Source of the DNA: Gandjariella thermophila
GTDB taxonomy: Bacteria > Actinomycetota > Actinomycetes > Mycobacteriales > Pseudonocardiaceae
Reading direction: 5' to 3'
Assembly: GCF_005405885.1 (NCBI RefSeq)
Contig: NZ_BJFL01000004.1
Coordinates: 62,001 to 126,000 of the forward strand
DNA length: 64,000 nucleotides
Shown piece after piece: positions 17,522 through 26,324 of this stretch. The first letter of the stretch is position 1; each line of letters starts with the position of its first letter. The position numbers and the translations under genes were made by a program. Under the pieces are notes generated by a model. It had not been told where the DNA came from. It was given only the letters and a program-made list of their open reading frames with translations, and did no database searches.

Positions 17522-17784
17522 GCCAAGTACCGGGTTTCGCCAGGTCACCGCGTGCGCCTTCGGCGGGCCGGACCACTGCTCACTGTTCATGACCACCGCC
17601 CGGGCCGGCGTCTCCGCTCCGGAGCCGGCGGCCGGTGCGCTGTTCCACCTTCGGCCGGGGGCGCGGCCGTTCGCGGGAAATCTCACCGGCTGACCACCCA
17701 GGTTGACCTGCGATCGACCGCGAACCCAGTGTCATGGCCAGAATCTCGAATATCGTCTGAAATCTCGTACATCCGGAGAAGGAC

Positions 17785-18215
17785 TTGGAACGAACGAGGA
17801 GCTTCCTGCGCTCGCTGGGACTGCCCGGCGGCGACCCGAGCGAGGCGCCCACGAGCACGAAGCGGTTCCCGGACGGCGCCCAGTTCCGGGTGGAGATCCC
17901 CAGTGTCGAGGGCCCCGAAGCGCTGGATGCGGTGCTCGACGAGGCGGACGCGCGCGGTGTGCTGGTGCACCGGGTGTCCTAGGGCAGCGGCGGGATGCTG
18001 CTCACCGGGCGGGAACTGGACGCCATGGCCCGCGCCGCGGCCGCCCGCCAGGTCGAGGTGAGCCTGTTCGCAACGGAACGCACCTCACCCCGTCCGCGGT
18101 GGCGCTGTCCCGGGAACGGGTGCGCCGCGCCGAGATCGGGCTCGAACTGCTGCGCCGGTGCGCGCCGGACGCGGCTGGCTCGATGCCCGCGGCGGCCGAC
18201 CTGACGGTTCCTGAA
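17785..18215 (+). pseudogene. broken gene of a conserved-looking protein (in-frame TAG and frameshift)
   Basis: From ATG 17785 the frame looks coding (FPDGAQFRVEIPSVEGPE, then AVLDEADARGVLVHRVS) but meets TAG at 17980-17982. It then continues in the same frame with protein-like sequence (SGGMLLTGRELDAMARAAAA) to about 18065, after which a different frame looks coding (LTPSAVALSRERVRRAEIGL) up to about 18215. A CAG-to-TAG change would explain the stop. From memory the first part resembles an actinobacterial conserved protein distantly related to U32 peptidases, but I cannot name it. Translation of the first 65 codons alone is possible. It precedes the PucR gene. Confidence 0.55.
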
Positions 18216-18584
18216 GTGTCCGATGTGGACGATCGGGGGCGATGCGGTGAGGATCACCCAGCCTCTTGACACGCCTGGGCGCAGTGGCGCGTGGCCGCCG
18301 GCTCGTCGACTGGTCGGCGCCGGCGGCGGGTAAGTTCCCGCGCGGTGTACCCGCCCACCCCGCTGCGGCCCGCCGCTGCCCGGCGGCGGACCGTGCGGCC
18401 GGGCACCCGCGGTGTTCTCGGCGTTTTGGGTTTCCTTGATGTTTGCATTCCGCCGATCGCGGCAATGCCGGATGTGCGGTGCGTACGGCCATGACCACAT
18501 CCCGCTCCCGAAATGGGGCCGGCAAGCTCTCTGGCGAGATGCCTGCGTGATTAACTAGATCGGCGGTATGACACAATCGCCGGC
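18216..18584. other. intergenic region before the PucR-type regulator
   Basis: About 370 bases with no convincing gene. The first part is GC-rich with short inverted repeats; the part from about 18415 to 18455 is T-rich (GGCGTTTTGGGTTTCCTTGA), and 18545-18580 is A/T-rich again (GTGATTAACTAGATC), as expected for the regulator's promoter. No clear operator could be defined. Confidence 0.4.
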
Positions 18585-20186
18585 ATGACTTTCACGGTTC
18601 AGGACGTTCCAGCGCTGAGCACGTTTCGGATCGCGGGCGTTTCGCTGGTGGCGGGGTCCTCCGGCCGGCGGCGGCGCATCCGATGCTCGGTCGTCGCACC
18701 GGTTCCTGGCGATGCGGGTCCACTGCTGGGCGGTGAACTCCTGTTGCTACAGAATCCACTGAGCCGTTCCGTCGAGGGCGAAATCGCGCAGGTTGTCGCA
18801 CAATGGGACGATGTCGGACTGGCCGGTGTGGCGATACCCGTCGGACCGGGCCGAGATCGGCTCCCACTGGCCTGCCTCGCCGAAGCGGAAAAACGACGAT
18901 TACCCCTGCTGGCGCTGCCGAACAACGCCGCGGTCATCGAGTTGGCCCGGGAAGTCGACCGGGCCGTGCTGGCCGATCAGCAGGCCCGGCTGAACCGGAT
19001 GCAACGGATCGGGACGGCATTCACCGACCTCACCGTGTGCGGCTGCGGCACGCGCCCGATGGACATCCTCGACCGGCTGGCCGCGTTGGTGAACCGGCCG
19101 CTGGTGCTGTTCGACGAGTTCGGCCGGGCCGTGGAAACCCGCCGCCCGGCCGAACTCGACGACCACGTGTTCCGCGAGCACGATCACGCCTGCGCGGCCA
19201 TGGCGGAGCCGGGCAAGGCCGAGGCGAGCACCGCCGATCCGGACCGACACTGCCTGTGGCTACCGCTGAGCCTGCGCGGCGTGCCGCACGGCTCGCTGCA
19301 CCTGCTGGCCACGGACCGCCCCTTCGACGAGGTCGACATGATGGCCCTGGACCGTGCGGTGGCGGCGTTGGCCACCACTCTGCTGCTCCGCCAGCGTGAC
19401 CAACGGCTGTCCCTGCAGGCGCAGCGCAACCTGGTGGCGGACCTGGTCTCCGGGCGGCGGGCCAACGAGCGCGAGTTCGCCCGCCGCGCCCGGGAGCTGG
19501 GCGCCAACCTGGCCGGTCGGCAGCTCGCCGCGGTGGTCGTGGTGCCGATGACCTCCGCCGAGGGCGTCACCGAGCCGCCGGAGTGGCCGGCGATCGTGGA
19601 CTGCCTCACCGCGGCGGCCGGCAACCACGGCGGCACAGCGCTCTGCGGTGGCACCGCCGAGACCACGGTCGCCCTGTTCGGCGTCGGCGACCGGGAGCGC
19701 CTGGCGCTGGTGGCCGAGGACGCGCTGAACCGGCTGCACCGCCAGCACGGGCTCGGCGCCGCCGTGGCCACCTGCCTGGCCGACTTCCCGGTGCTGCCGC
19801 ACGCCTTCGACGCCGCCACCCGGCTGGCCCACTACGGGGCGCAGCGGGCCCCCGGCGTCTACCCGGTCGAGCAGTTCCGGCTGGAGCTGCTGTTCGAACG
19901 GCTCAACAGCAGCGCCGAGCTGTACCACTTCGTGCGGGACGAGATCGGTCCGTTGCTGGAGCACGACACCCGTGGCGGCCAGCCGCTGCTGCCCACCCTG
20001 CGCGCCTACATCGCCAACCGCTGCTCCAAGACCGTCACCGCGCAGCGGCTGCGCATCGTGCGGCGCACCCTGTACCGGCGGCTGGTCGAGATCGAGAAGA
20101 TCCTCGGCCGCGACCTGGACGACGGCCACGCGGTCATGCGTATCTCACTCGCGCTCTGGGCCTGGGACCTGATTTCCGCGCGGTAG
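18585..20186 (+). CDS. PucR-family transcriptional regulator
   Basis: 533 residues. The N-terminal part (about 1-130) is a PucR-like ligand domain that opens with VQDVPALSTFRIAGVSLVAG. The middle has a GAF-like region, and the C-terminus (about 460-530) has the PucR helix-turn-helix with TLRAYIANRCSKTVTAQRL and VRRTLYRRLVEIEKILG. These proteins usually activate nearby catabolic or biosynthetic genes when a small ligand binds. It is the only regulator close to the large plus-strand operon that starts 406 bases downstream and is the natural candidate for its cluster-specific control. A hairpin follows its stop. Confidence 0.88.
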   Translation: MTFTVQDVPALSTFRIAGVSLVAGSSGRRRRIRCSVVAPVPGDAGPLLGGELLLLQNPLSRSVEGEIAQVVAQWDDVGLAGVAIPVGPGRDRLPLACLAEAEKRRLPLLALPNNAAVIELAREVDRAVLADQQARLNRMQRIGTAFTDLTVCGCGTRPMDILDRLAALVNRPLVLFDEFGRAVETRRPAELDDHVFREHDHACAAMAEPGKAEASTADPDRHCLWLPLSLRGVPHGSLHLLATDRPFDEVDMMALDRAVAALATTLLLRQRDQRLSLQAQRNLVADLVSGRRANEREFARRARELGANLAGRQLAAVVVVPMTSAEGVTEPPEWPAIVDCLTAAAGNHGGTALCGGTAETTVALFGVGDRERLALVAEDALNRLHRQHGLGAAVATCLADFPVLPHAFDAATRLAHYGAQRAPGVYPVEQFRLELLFERLNSSAELYHFVRDEIGPLLEHDTRGGQPLLPTLRAYIANRCSKTVTAQRLRIVRRTLYRRLVEIEKILGRDLDDGHAVMRISLALWAWDLISAR

Positions 20187-20592
20187 CGCATCCCGCATTC
20201 ACTACTCCGCACGAATACATTCAGCCGTACTGACGATTCCCGTGCGCGCCGCGGTGGCGGCGCGGTCAAGTCAGGCGTGTCAAACATAGCCATTCCTTAA
20301 CACTCACGGACACGTGCGGCGAGCGGCGACCCTACGGGTCGCTGGATGACGCGAACTTCCGAATGAGTCGCGGGTGCTGCCGGAATGCGATTTCCTGTTT
20401 TCGTGGACGCCTGAATAAGGCACTGTGATGATCGTCATGCGCGGGTAACGCGCTGTCGGTCCTGAGCTGCACGGTGAGCCGAAACGTGTCACCGGGCGCC
20501 GGTCGATGTCCCGACTCGCGCGTTGAAGGGGCGACTCGAACCGGCCACCGTGGTCGGCGAAAGGGGCTGACCGAGGGGAGCGTAAGGACAAC
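20187..20592. other. intergenic leader before the biosynthetic operon
   Basis: 406 bases. After the hairpin at 20245-20264 there are A/T-rich stretches around 20280-20300 and 20385-20440 (for example TTTCGTGGACGCCTGAATAA). This is a suitable site for the operon promoter and a PucR binding site. I found no repeat that I could name as an operator, and no open frame with coding character. Confidence 0.4.
20245..20264 (+). terminator. hairpin downstream of the PucR gene
   Basis: CGCGCCGC-GGTG-GCGGCGCG, a perfect 8-base stem with a 4-base loop, 58 bases after the regulator stop. There is no clear T-run, as is common in high-GC actinomycetes. It would separate the regulator transcript from the operon. 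Confidence 0.55.
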
Positions 20593-21849
20593 GTGAAACG
20601 CACAACGGCGGCGACTGCCGATGTCTTGGGGACCGTTCGGCGTCATCTTTCGCCCGGTTTGGCGCTCGGGTACAAGATGATCGGGCATGGCGCGTACGAG
20701 GTCGCCGCGGATGGCGCGACCGTGCGCCTGTCGGACGGCCGGGAACTGGTGGACTTCGGTTCCTACGCGGTGGCCCTGCTCGGCCATCGGCACGGCCCCG
20801 TGGTGGACGCGGTCGCCGAGCAGCTTGCCAGGATGCCCACCGCGACCAGGGCGCTGGCCAATCCGGCGGTGACCGGGTTCGTGGACGAGCTGCTCGCCCG
20901 GTGCGGTCCTCGGCTGCAGCGGGTGTGGCTGGGCAGCGACGGTGCCGACGCGGTGGAGGCCGCGGTGAAGCTGGCCAGGCGCGGCACCGGCCGGCCGCGC
21001 GTCCTCGCCGTCGAGGGCGCCTTTCACGGCAAGACGCTGGGCGCGCTGGCGCTGACCTGGTCCCCGGCCTTCCGGCAGGGGCTGGAGAGCGCGCTGGCAC
21101 CGGTCACCCACATCGCGCCCACCGACCGCGGCGCGGTGGCCCGCGAGGCGGCCGCCGGGGACGTCGCGGCGCTGATCGTGGAGCCGATCCAGGGCGAGAA
21201 CGGCGTGCGGCCGCTAGACGCCGACATCGTGGCGGGCTGGGCAGCGGACGCCCACGCGGCCGGCGCCTTCGTCATCAGCGACGAGATCCAGGTGGGGCTG
21301 CGCCGCTGCGGAGAGTTCTCGCTCGCGCTGGCCCGGGGCTGGCAGCCGGACGCGGTGCTGTTCGGCAAGCCGCTCGGCGGTGGCGTGGTGCCGCTGTCCG
21401 CCGTGGTGGCCACGCCCGAGCTGTACGGGCCGCTGACCGCCGACCCCACCTTCCACAGCGCCACGTTCGGTGGTCACCCGCTGGCCTGCGCGGCCGGCAC
21501 CGCCGCGCTGCGCGCCATCGACGACCTCGCCGGGCGGGGCGCTGCCGTGGCCGATCGGGTGGAGCGAGAACTGCGCGGGCTGGCCGACCGGCATCCGCTG
21601 GTCGTCTCCGGGCTGCGCGGGCAGGGACTGTTGTGGGGCATCGACTTTCCCACGCCCGCGGTCGCCGGTTCGGTGCTCACCGACCTCGCCGAGCACGGGC
21701 TGCTCGTCTCGCCCTGCCTGAGCGCCTCGCGGACCATCCGGCTGCTGCCGCCCATGGTGACCACCGAGGCGGAACTGCGGCGCGCGGTGGACGCGCTGGA
21801 CGGGGCGCTGGCGGCGGCCGTGGACTACCTCCCGGAGGTGGCGTCCTGA
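20593..21849 (+). CDS. class III (acetylornithine/GABA-type) aminotransferase
   Basis: 418 residues from a GTG behind AAGGA. The class III features are present: FHGKTLGALALTW, IVEPIQGENGV, SDEIQVGL (PLP-contacting Asp), and the PLP Lys in LFGKPLGGGVVPLSAV; TFHSATFGGHPLACAAG follows. It would transfer an amino group to an aldehyde or ketone, often at a terminal position. First gene of the large operon; downstream are a carrier protein, a reductase that could generate an aldehyde, and an AurF-type N-oxygenase that could oxidise the new amine. Its TGA overlaps the ATG of an 18-codon frame. Confidence 0.92.
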   Translation: MKRTTAATADVLGTVRRHLSPGLALGYKMIGHGAYEVAADGATVRLSDGRELVDFGSYAVALLGHRHGPVVDAVAEQLARMPTATRALANPAVTGFVDELLARCGPRLQRVWLGSDGADAVEAAVKLARRGTGRPRVLAVEGAFHGKTLGALALTWSPAFRQGLESALAPVTHIAPTDRGAVAREAAAGDVAALIVEPIQGENGVRPLDADIVAGWAADAHAAGAFVISDEIQVGLRRCGEFSLALARGWQPDAVLFGKPLGGGVVPLSAVVATPELYGPLTADPTFHSATFGGHPLACAAGTAALRAIDDLAGRGAAVADRVERELRGLADRHPLVVSGLRGQGLLWGIDFPTPAVAGSVLTDLAEHGLLVSPCLSASRTIRLLPPMVTTEAELRRAVDALDGALAAAVDYLPEVAS

Positions 21850-21905
21850 TGCGTGTCAAGCCGGGGCAATCCGGTGCTCGCGACACGGAAGGTGGCTTCC
21901 GGTGA
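21849..21905 (+). CDS. possible 18-residue coupling peptide
   Basis: ATG 21849 shares its A with the aminotransferase TGA (TGATG), and the TGA at 21903-21905 overlaps the GTG start of the next gene (GTGA). An 18-codon frame thus bridges exactly from one gene to the next, which would let ribosomes move on without a new ribosome site. The peptide has no known motif, and its codons are not strongly GC3-biased. It may be a remnant of a longer C-terminus or a pure coupling device. Confidence 0.35.
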   Translation: MRVKPGQSGARDTEGGFR

Positions 21906-22840
21906 CCCCGAACCCGGCGCCGCCGGCCGCGATCCGGCCGCGAGCGGCGCTGCCGATCCGGTTGGCCATCTGGGCCGCCGAACGCTTCCCGCCGACCACC
22001 GCCGCCGTGGTGCTCGTGGCGTACGCGGCGGTGATGCTCCTCGGCCGGGCCGCCACGCATCCCGGTGCGCTGCCGGCCTCGGCCACCGACCTCGCCACCG
22101 CCCTGGGCGCCCTGGCCTTCTACCTGATGGTCCGAGTGTTCGACGAGCACAAGGACTTCGTGCGGGACCGGATCGCCCATCCCGACCGGGCGGTGCAGCG
22201 GGGCGTGGTCAGCCTCGCCGACCTCAGGGTGGTCGCCGGCGTCGCCGTGGCGGTGCAGGTGCTCGCCTGCCTGTGGGCGGACCACGGCGTGGGCCCGGTC
22301 GGCGCGTGGTGGGCCAGCACGATGGCCTGGATCGCCTTGGTGGCCAAGGACTTCTTCCTGGGCGAGCGGATCGCCGGCCATTCGGTGCGGCAACCGGTGG
22401 CCAGCATGCCGGTGTCCGCGCTGGCCTGCCTGTGGATGGCGCAGACCGGCGCGGGAGGCGAGCCGCTGCCCTGGGCGGTGGCCGGCGGGCTCGCCGCGCT
22501 CGGGCTGCTCGTGTCGGCCGTGTTCGACCTGGCGCGCAAGCTCGTGCCGGAACCGGGCGGCGCCGGCCGCTCCTACGCGGCCGCGCTCGGGCCGCGGCGG
22601 GCGTGCCTGGTGCTGGGCGCGGTGCTGCTCGCCGAGTCGGCGGTCATCGCGGCGGTGCAGCGGCTCGTGGTGCCCGGCCGGGTCGCGCCCGCACTGGTCC
22701 TGCTGGCCGCCGCGCCCGCGCTGCTCACGCTGCTGTGGGCCGCCCGGCCCCGGCTCGCCGGCCGGGCAACTCTCGCGGCGTTGCTGGGCCAACTCGGCGT
22801 CGTGGTCGCCGCGCTCGTCGGGACCAGGGGAATGGGGTGA
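21902..22840 (+). CDS. UbiA-superfamily prenyltransferase-like membrane protein
   Basis: 312 residues with eight or nine hydrophobic segments. The first acidic motif reads RVFDEHKDF (Asp81 to Asp85) followed by HPDRAVQRGVVSL, as in UbiA enzymes where NDxxD-type residues bind the Mg-diphosphate; a second, weaker acidic site may be DLARKL near residue 205. UbiA proteins attach prenyl groups to aromatic or other acceptors or cyclise prenyl chains. The second motif is less typical than usual, so an altered activity is possible. Coupled at both ends by GTGA overlaps. Confidence 0.8.
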   Translation: MTPNPAPPAAIRPRAALPIRLAIWAAERFPPTTAAVVLVAYAAVMLLGRAATHPGALPASATDLATALGALAFYLMVRVFDEHKDFVRDRIAHPDRAVQRGVVSLADLRVVAGVAVAVQVLACLWADHGVGPVGAWWASTMAWIALVAKDFFLGERIAGHSVRQPVASMPVSALACLWMAQTGAGGEPLPWAVAGGLAALGLLVSAVFDLARKLVPEPGGAGRSYAAALGPRRACLVLGAVLLAESAVIAAVQRLVVPGRVAPALVLLAAAPALLTLLWAARPRLAGRATLAALLGQLGVVVAALVGTRGMG

Positions 22841-23889
22841 ACCGCATGGCATCGTCAATGTCCGCCCGCCGGGTGCTGGTCACCGGCGCGACCGGCCTGG
22901 TCGGTTTCGAGGTGCTGGACCAGTTGCGCGGTCGGCCCGGACTTGCGGTGCGCGGGGTCAGCCGCCGCGGCTCCACCACCCACCGCGACGTGGTGCGCTG
23001 GCACATCGGCGCCGAGCCGGTGCCGGACGAACTGGCCGGGCCCTGGGACGTGATCGTCAACACCGCCGCGGACGTGCGATGGTCGCTGCCGGTGGCGGAG
23101 TCCTACCGGGCCAACGTGGCCACAGTGGACGCATTGGCGCCGCTGGTCTCGCCCGACACCCACGTCGTCCAGGTCTCCACTGCCTACGCCGCCGGGCACC
23201 GAGGGGACGTCTTGTCCACCGACCCGGCCGACTACCGCAACGCCTACGAGTGGTCCAAGGCGCACGCCGAACGGTTGGCCAGCGAACTGTTTCCCCGGCT
23301 CACCGTGGTGCGCCCACCGCTGATCATCGGGCGGCGCCGGGACGGCAGGGCGGCCCGGTTCTCCGGGATGTACACCATCCTGCGCGGCATCGCGACCAGC
23401 ACGGTGCCGGCCATCGCGGCGGGGGACGGCGCCCGGTTCGACCTGACCCCGGTGGACGACCTGGCGCGCATTGTGGTCGACGCCGTCCTCTCGCCCGAGG
23501 CGCACGACGGCAGGGTGTACGTGCTCGCCGGCGGGGAGGACGCGCCGGAGGTCAGCGACGCTGTCGACATCATGGTGGCCACCCTGAACGAGTGGCGCGC
23601 CGCTCGCGGTCGCGGCCCCATCACGTCGCCGAGGGTCATCTCGCCGGAGCGGTGGAACCGGTTCTTCCTGCCGTTCTCCCGGCAGCACCTCTCCCGCCGG
23701 CAGAACGACATGATCGACCTGCTCAGCGTGTTCGAGCCGTACACCGAGTCCACCATTTCCCTGGACCGCACCCACCACATCCGCGACGTGCGGAACTGTA
23801 TTCCCGCGGCCGTCCGCTACTGGGCGGACGTGAATCCACGACTCGCCGCGATGGAACCCGTTGCGTGGCGGTCGGCGACCACCGCCTGA
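22837..23889 (+). CDS. extended SDR / thioester-reductase-like oxidoreductase
   Basis: About 350 residues from the GTG at 22837 that overlaps the UbiA stop; ATGs at 22846 and 22858 are alternatives. VTGATGLVGFEV is the NAD(P) loop, the YEWSK motif gives the catalytic Tyr and Lys, and VVRPPLIIGRR follows as in the extended SDR and male-sterility/thioester reductase group. The C-terminal part (FLPFSRQHLSRRQND) is not characteristic. Next to an ACP, reduction of a carrier-bound thioester to an aldehyde or of a sugar-like ketone are both possible. Confidence 0.78.
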   Translation: MNRMASSMSARRVLVTGATGLVGFEVLDQLRGRPGLAVRGVSRRGSTTHRDVVRWHIGAEPVPDELAGPWDVIVNTAADVRWSLPVAESYRANVATVDALAPLVSPDTHVVQVSTAYAAGHRGDVLSTDPADYRNAYEWSKAHAERLASELFPRLTVVRPPLIIGRRRDGRAARFSGMYTILRGIATSTVPAIAAGDGARFDLTPVDDLARIVVDAVLSPEAHDGRVYVLAGGEDAPEVSDAVDIMVATLNEWRAARGRGPITSPRVISPERWNRFFLPFSRQHLSRRQNDMIDLLSVFEPYTESTISLDRTHHIRDVRNCIPAAVRYWADVNPRLAAMEPVAWRSATTA

Positions 23890-23938
23890 CCGTCGGCCAC
23901 CCCTTTCTCCGTACACCCCTTTCGATTGGAGATGACGT

Positions 23939-24211
23939 ATGCAGTCCGTCAGCACCGTCCGCGACCAGGTCCGCTCGCTGGTCATCGACGCCGCCCCGGT
24001 CGAGGTCGAGCAGGTCGCCGAGACCACGACGTTGACCGACGACCTCGGCTACGACTCGCTCAGCCTGCTGGAACTGGTGAACATGCTGGAGAACGCCTTC
24101 GAACTGCCCACCGTCCCGGACAACGAGGTCGCCGAGATCACGACCGTCGGTGCGGTGCAGGACCTGGTGCTGCGCATGGTCGAGGAGCGGCGCGCGCGGA
24201 CCGCGGGCTGA
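23939..24211 (+). CDS. acyl carrier protein
   Basis: 90 residues, ATG with GGAGA upstream. The phosphopantetheine Ser is Ser40 in GYDSLSLLELVNMLE, and the N-terminal half of the domain is acidic as expected. It is a discrete ACP with no ketosynthase nearby. Together with the AfsA-like partner encoded next it suggests that an acyl or beta-ketoacyl chain is presented on this carrier, taken from primary fatty acid metabolism or a remote synthase. Confidence 0.92.
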   Translation: MQSVSTVRDQVRSLVIDAAPVEVEQVAETTTLTDDLGYDSLSLLELVNMLENAFELPTVPDNEVAEITTVGAVQDLVLRMVEERRARTAG

Positions 24212-24254
24212 GAAGGAAACGCCAACCCCAGCGACGACGAGAATGGGTGACCAC

Positions 24255-26324
24255 ATGACCCGATACCTGGTGCATCCGCCGGCCACGGCGGAACCGGCTG
24301 GTGCCCGGCTGGGCGCGGAACACGCGCCGCCGATCCCGGAAACGCTTTCCGCGGTGCCCGAGAAGCGCGTGTTCTTCGCCGTGGACAGCTACTTCCGGGA
24401 CAGTTGGGAGGACCTGCGCGCATTACCGGCAGAGGAGATCGACCACGTGCTGCGGCGGCACGCCACGCTGCTGCTCAAGCCAGAGTCGATGGTGGCCCGA
24501 CGCGCCGACGTGGCCCTCGAATGGCTCCGCGAGCAGGGTGTGGTCGTCGCCGCCGAACGGGTCCGGATCAACCCGCACCAGACCCGCGCCCTGTGGCACT
24601 TCCAGTGGAACGTGGCCACCCGGGAGCGCCGGGATCTCTGCGACCTCATCGCCGCCGCCGGGGATTCGCTGTTCGTCGTCGCGCGGCTGCCCGAGGACCC
24701 GGTGCCGGCCACCGTGCGGTTGAGCAACCTCAAGGGGCCCGCCGATCCGGCTCGCCGGCAGCCGTGGCAGTTGCGACACCGGCTCGGCGGCGACAACTTC
24801 CTGCTGAACTTCGTGCACGCCGCGGACGAACCGGCCGACCTGGTGCGGGAGCTGGGCATCCTGTTCGACGGTCCGGCACGCCGCCGCATCTACCGCGCCC
24901 TGCTGTCCGGAGTGGACCGCTACCCGGACGCCCAGCGCTACGTCACCCGGTTGTACCGCCAGTCGTCCGCGCACGACCTGCGGCTGCGCGGTGTGCTGCG
25001 GCGGATGACGGACCTGCTGGGCAACGCCGCCGCATCCCCGGCGGCCGCCGAACTGCTCGCCGCGCTGAACGCGGCGGAGAACGGGCTGCCGGTGCGCTGG
25101 ACGGAACTCCGCGCGCTGGCCGCGCGCGCCGGGCTGACCGTGCCGCCATGGGATGACATCGTGCTCGGCTCGCACCTCGCGATCACCTCGGACCCGGGCA
25201 CGCCGATCCTCACCACGGTGTCGCCCGACCAGTGGCAGCGGCGCGACCCCGCGGCGGACCGCGTCCCCGCCGTCCCGCGCCCCGCGGCCCGGCCCGGCGA
25301 GCGGCCCGCGCCGCCGACGCTGCACTACGGCCAGGCCATCGCCCGCCGCACCGTGCACAAGGCCGGCATCGAGGAGGTGATGGTCACCGACAGCGCGTCA
25401 CTGTCCACAGAGGAGTTCCTGGTGGCCGCCGAACTGCCCACCGCGCACTCGTACTACAGCGACACCACCACCCCCGCGCTGCGCTTCGAGCTGATGCCGC
25501 TGCTGGAGGCATGCCGGCAGGCCGGGTACGCGGTGATCCACCGCCACCTCGGGCTGCCCACCGACCGGCGGTTCATCATCCGCGGCTACCAGATGCACCT
25601 GTGCCCGGAGATCCTGTTCGCCGCGCGGCCCCGGCCGATCCGCGTGTCGATCAACTGCCGGGTGGAGCGGAGCTGGGAGCGAGCGGGTCGAGTGGCCGGC
25701 ATGCACCTGGGCTACTCAATGTCCACTCCGGACGGTGAGCCGATCGGCACGGCACGCGTGGCGCTGTACTGGGTCGGGCCGGCGCAATGGGCGCAGATGC
25801 GTGCGGAGTCGCGGGCCCGCCAGGGGATGCCCGACGAGATCGGAGCGGCGCCCGTCTGGGGCACGCCGGTTCCGGCGCGCAGCGTCGGCCGGGACTGCGA
25901 CCGCAACGTGGTCCTGGCGGACGTGGACTGCCGGGACGGTCGGTTCGCCGCCGGTGTGGTGGTCAACCCGGGCAACCACGGCATGTTCGAGCACGAGCAG
26001 GACCACGTGCCGGGCATGGTGTTGATGGAGGCGGCGCGGCAGTCCGCGATGGTGGCCGTGGCCGAGGCCGTCGGATTGCCGCCCGAGGCGCTGTCCGTCG
26101 CCGGCATCGACGCCCAGTTCACCGCCATGGCCGAGCTGGACCTGCCGCTGCGGATCACCGCCAGCGCGCGGACCGCGACGTCCGGCGGCGCACCCGTCGG
26201 CACGGTCACCGCGGAGATTCGGCAAGGCGACGTGCGGATCTTCCGCGCCTCGGTGGACGTTGCCGGAGCCACCGTGGCCGAGCCGGCATACGCGGCCGCG
26301 GCGGACGGCGGGCGGACCGGATGA
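24255..26324 (+). CDS. NDP-kinase-like domain fused to an AfsA (A-factor) double-hotdog domain
   Basis: 689 residues. Residues about 68-205 follow the nucleoside diphosphate kinase pattern: TLLLKPESM (ATP-binding Lys75), QTRALWHFQW, RLSNLKGPADP and NFVHAADEP, with His188 at the place of the phosphohistidine. Residues about 365-490 form a first AfsA hotdog (TVHKAGIEEVMVTD) and about 545-670 a second one with DHVPGMVLMEAARQ (from 583). AfsA joins a beta-ketoacyl carrier to dihydroxyacetone phosphate in butyrolactone synthesis. I know of no characterised fusion of this kind. Start chosen at ATG 24255; ATG 24243 is close. It overlaps the next gene (ATGA). Confidence 0.85.
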   Translation: MTRYLVHPPATAEPAGARLGAEHAPPIPETLSAVPEKRVFFAVDSYFRDSWEDLRALPAEEIDHVLRRHATLLLKPESMVARRADVALEWLREQGVVVAAERVRINPHQTRALWHFQWNVATRERRDLCDLIAAAGDSLFVVARLPEDPVPATVRLSNLKGPADPARRQPWQLRHRLGGDNFLLNFVHAADEPADLVRELGILFDGPARRRIYRALLSGVDRYPDAQRYVTRLYRQSSAHDLRLRGVLRRMTDLLGNAAASPAAAELLAALNAAENGLPVRWTELRALAARAGLTVPPWDDIVLGSHLAITSDPGTPILTTVSPDQWQRRDPAADRVPAVPRPAARPGERPAPPTLHYGQAIARRTVHKAGIEEVMVTDSASLSTEEFLVAAELPTAHSYYSDTTTPALRFELMPLLEACRQAGYAVIHRHLGLPTDRRFIIRGYQMHLCPEILFAARPRPIRVSINCRVERSWERAGRVAGMHLGYSMSTPDGEPIGTARVALYWVGPAQWAQMRAESRARQGMPDEIGAAPVWGTPVPARSVGRDCDRNVVLADVDCRDGRFAAGVVVNPGNHGMFEHEQDHVPGMVLMEAARQSAMVAVAEAVGLPPEALSVAGIDAQFTAMAELDLPLRITASARTATSGGAPVGTVTAEIRQGDVRIFRASVDVAGATVAEPAYAAAADGGRTG

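Noticed and set aside
17522-17784. Open frame 17481-17693 and similar frames after the sulfotransferase
   Set aside because: Starts inside the sulfotransferase gene, has no ribosome site, no recognisable domain and poor codon character; treated as spacer.
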